Positions 62,831 to 64,000 of a stretch of DNA of 64,000 bases are shown one piece after another. The stretch is from the NCBI GenBank assembly GCA_016937345.1, contig JAFGWE010000019.1, positions 1 to 64,000 on the forward strand, given 5' to 3'. The notes beneath the pieces were generated by a model. That model was given only the letters and a program-made list of their open reading frames with translations. It searched no databases and was not told where the DNA came from. This DNA is from Methanomicrobiaceae archaeon (GTDB taxonomy: Archaea; Halobacteriota; Methanomicrobia; Methanomicrobiales; Methanomicrobiaceae). The translations under genes were made by a program, and so were the position numbers. Each line of letters opens with the position of its first letter. The stretch's first letter is position 1.

Positions 62831-64000
62831 ATGGAAGAAAAAAAACAGATTACAATCCTTTTTTTGATAACATTTTTGGCAGGACTTCTCATTGTTCTTT
62901 TATCATCAGCTATTACTGCAGAAATTTTTGATTTCAGCGGTGATTTGGTGGCAGATTCCTATGAGGTTGTATGGTATGAAAGCGGGAGTTTGACTGAAAG
63001 TTATGTCTATGATGTAAGAACGTCCGGTGAATACAGGATGCTCTATCGTGTATGGAAAGCGCCTTTAATATATTCTGGGGAGTCAGAAGACCTAAACAGT
63101 CCGTATATAAAGCTTACAGGAATCAAAGGTCCCGAAGGTTCTTTTGGATATTTAAAGACTAATCTGGGCAGAAGTTATCTTCAGGAATCAGATGACAGGG
63201 CGGCATACAATCTCGTATCTGAAAAAGCATATGATAATGAAGTGGGAATAGTTAATCCAGGTTATTTTGCAGCCGGAAAATACACTGTTGTATATGAATA
63301 TCTAATCAGTCCTCCTGTTGAATATGATAATGATGCAGTGCACATCAATCTTAAATTCGCAGACGAGCACATTCCTTATAATAATGTTAAGATAACCTTA
63401 ATTTCGGATAAAATTACAGATGTCTTTTCACATCCATCATCATATGAGATACAAAAGGAGGATGACAGAGTAATTCTGACAGGACATTCTCCTGAAAATG
63501 AAATCATAGAGGCTGAATTTTTGATGAAACCTGAAGCATCAAAAACTCTTTTTGGATATAAAAAATATACTGAGGATATTTTAAGCAGAACCAAATCCGC
63601 AAATGAAGGATATCTTTTTGGTTTTAAGCTTGCTGATGCTCTTTCAACAGTCGGGAAAATAATGGTTCTTCTTGTGCCTTTCCTGTTTGTTTTGCTATAC
63701 TTCATTTCAGGAAGGGAGAAAAAATTCACTGTGCCTGAGTACCTCAGTACAATTCCTGACAGAAAACTTCTTCCGTGGCAGGTCAATCTTATCTTCAAAG
63801 ATGATGCCTTCAGTTCTGATGAAAATGCATTTTATGCGACTATCCTTCTCCTACATAAAAAAAGAAAGATTTCAATTAAGGAGAAGGATGATAAAAAAGG
63901 CGTTTTAATTGAACTTCTGGAGACAAAAGGCGATGATGATTATGAACAGCGGATTTTAAATTTCATATCTGTCAATTCAGGAGACAATGATGTTCTTGAT
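62831..64000 (+). CDS. DUF2207-domain membrane protein (partial, runs off the end)
   Basis: At least 390 residues, truncated by the window edge with no stop. It begins with a signal anchor (about 6-28), followed by a large extracytoplasmic beta-rich domain (about 30-250, starting DFSGDLVADSYEVVWYESG) and a transmembrane helix (about 272-293, KIMVLLVPFLFVLLYF), then a cytoplasmic portion. This is the layout of DUF2207 membrane proteins. With lemA upstream at nine bases it forms the usual LemA-DUF2207 pair. The ATG follows AGGATTAT. Confidence 0.88.
   Translation, partial: MEEKKQITILFLITFLAGLLIVLLSSAITAEIFDFSGDLVADSYEVVWYESGSLTESYVYDVRTSGEYRMLYRVWKAPLIYSGESEDLNSPYIKLTGIKGPEGSFGYLKTNLGRSYLQESDDRAAYNLVSEKAYDNEVGIVNPGYFAAGKYTVVYEYLISPPVEYDNDAVHINLKFADEHIPYNNVKITLISDKITDVFSHPSSYEIQKEDDRVILTGHSPENEIIEAEFLMKPEASKTLFGYKKYTEDILSRTKSANEGYLFGFKLADALSTVGKIMVLLVPFLFVLLYFISGREKKFTVPEYLSTIPDRKLLPWQVNLIFKDDAFSSDENAFYATILLLHKKRKISIKEKDDKKGVLIELLETKGDDDYEQRILNFISVNSGDNDVLD

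Noticed and set aside
1-64000. CRISPR array, rRNA or tRNA genes
   Set aside because: I saw no regularly spaced direct repeats and no cloverleaf-like stretches with TTCGA-type T-loops in the intergenic gaps. A covariance search was not possible, so a tRNA could be missed, but no gap looked suitable.

Overview
The window looks like a chromosomal segment of a hydrogenotrophic or formate-using methanogenic archaeon of the order Methanomicrobiales (probably family Methanomicrobiaceae). Supporting genes are NrpR-type nitrogen regulators with their operators, two methanofuran biosynthesis genes (mfnD, mfnF), F420-linked FdhAB-like proteins with an FdhC-type transporter, archaeal CCA-adding enzyme, aIF5A, and many PAS, HEAT and CARDB proteins. 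The DNA is AT-rich, start sites combine archaeal TATA boxes with Shine-Dalgarno motifs, and nothing looks recently mobile. I see no rRNA, tRNA or CRISPR array. The assignment rests on gene content only.

Region 1 (1-18.6 kb) is dominated by nitrogen assimilation. After an HTH-FHA protein, a HAD phosphatase and a HEAT protein come two ammonium transporters flanking a PII protein, a four-gene glutamate synthase operon (amidotransferase, FMN/Fe-S core, GXGXG subunit, FrhB-type F420 subunit), an NrpR pair (HTH form and HTH-less form, convergent) and glutamine synthetase. Both amt transcription units carry an exact GGAA-N6-TTCC operator between TATA box and start, and the glutamate synthase promoter carries a near match. 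Inside this block is a split YeeE/YedE-DUF169 operon divergent from an ArsR-type regulator that has two copies of one inverted repeat at its own promoter.

Region 2 (18.6-40.1 kb) is mostly housekeeping: PhoU-like regulator, cca and thpR, glutaredoxin with anaerobic ribonucleotide reductase, a 1423-residue HEAT protein with an internal exact 28-residue repeat, aIF5A, inositol-phosphatase family enzyme, NAD kinase (apparently starting at ATA), ACT protein with homoserine dehydrogenase and an HTH-TiaS-like protein, a condensation-type acyltransferase, SurE, and mfnD-mfnF followed by a tiny membrane zinc-ribbon gene.

Region 3 (40.1-48.1 kb) carries an fdhA-fdhB pair whose FdhA-like subunit keeps its 4Fe-4S cysteines but lacks the catalytic Cys/Sec and the neighbouring His, plus a lipoprotein FKBP, an OB-fold membrane protein, a formate/nitrite-family transporter and a ClC channel.

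Region 4 (48.1-64 kb) has a decayed cutA, a second FKBP, a DUF5591 protein, a bacterial-type uvrA-uvrC-uvrB operon, a decayed uracil/hypoxanthine-DNA glycosylase gene, a PAS sensor with a degenerate HisKA box, a His-tailed EamA transporter, an AI-2E-family permease, a ketopantoate-reductase-like gene, LemA and a DUF2207 protein running off the end. The observations I rate highest are the catalytically dead FdhA with its FdhB partner, the F420-linked glutamate synthase under NrpR-type control, the class III ribonucleotide reductase without a visible glycyl-radical site, and the 28-residue repeat inside the giant HEAT protein.
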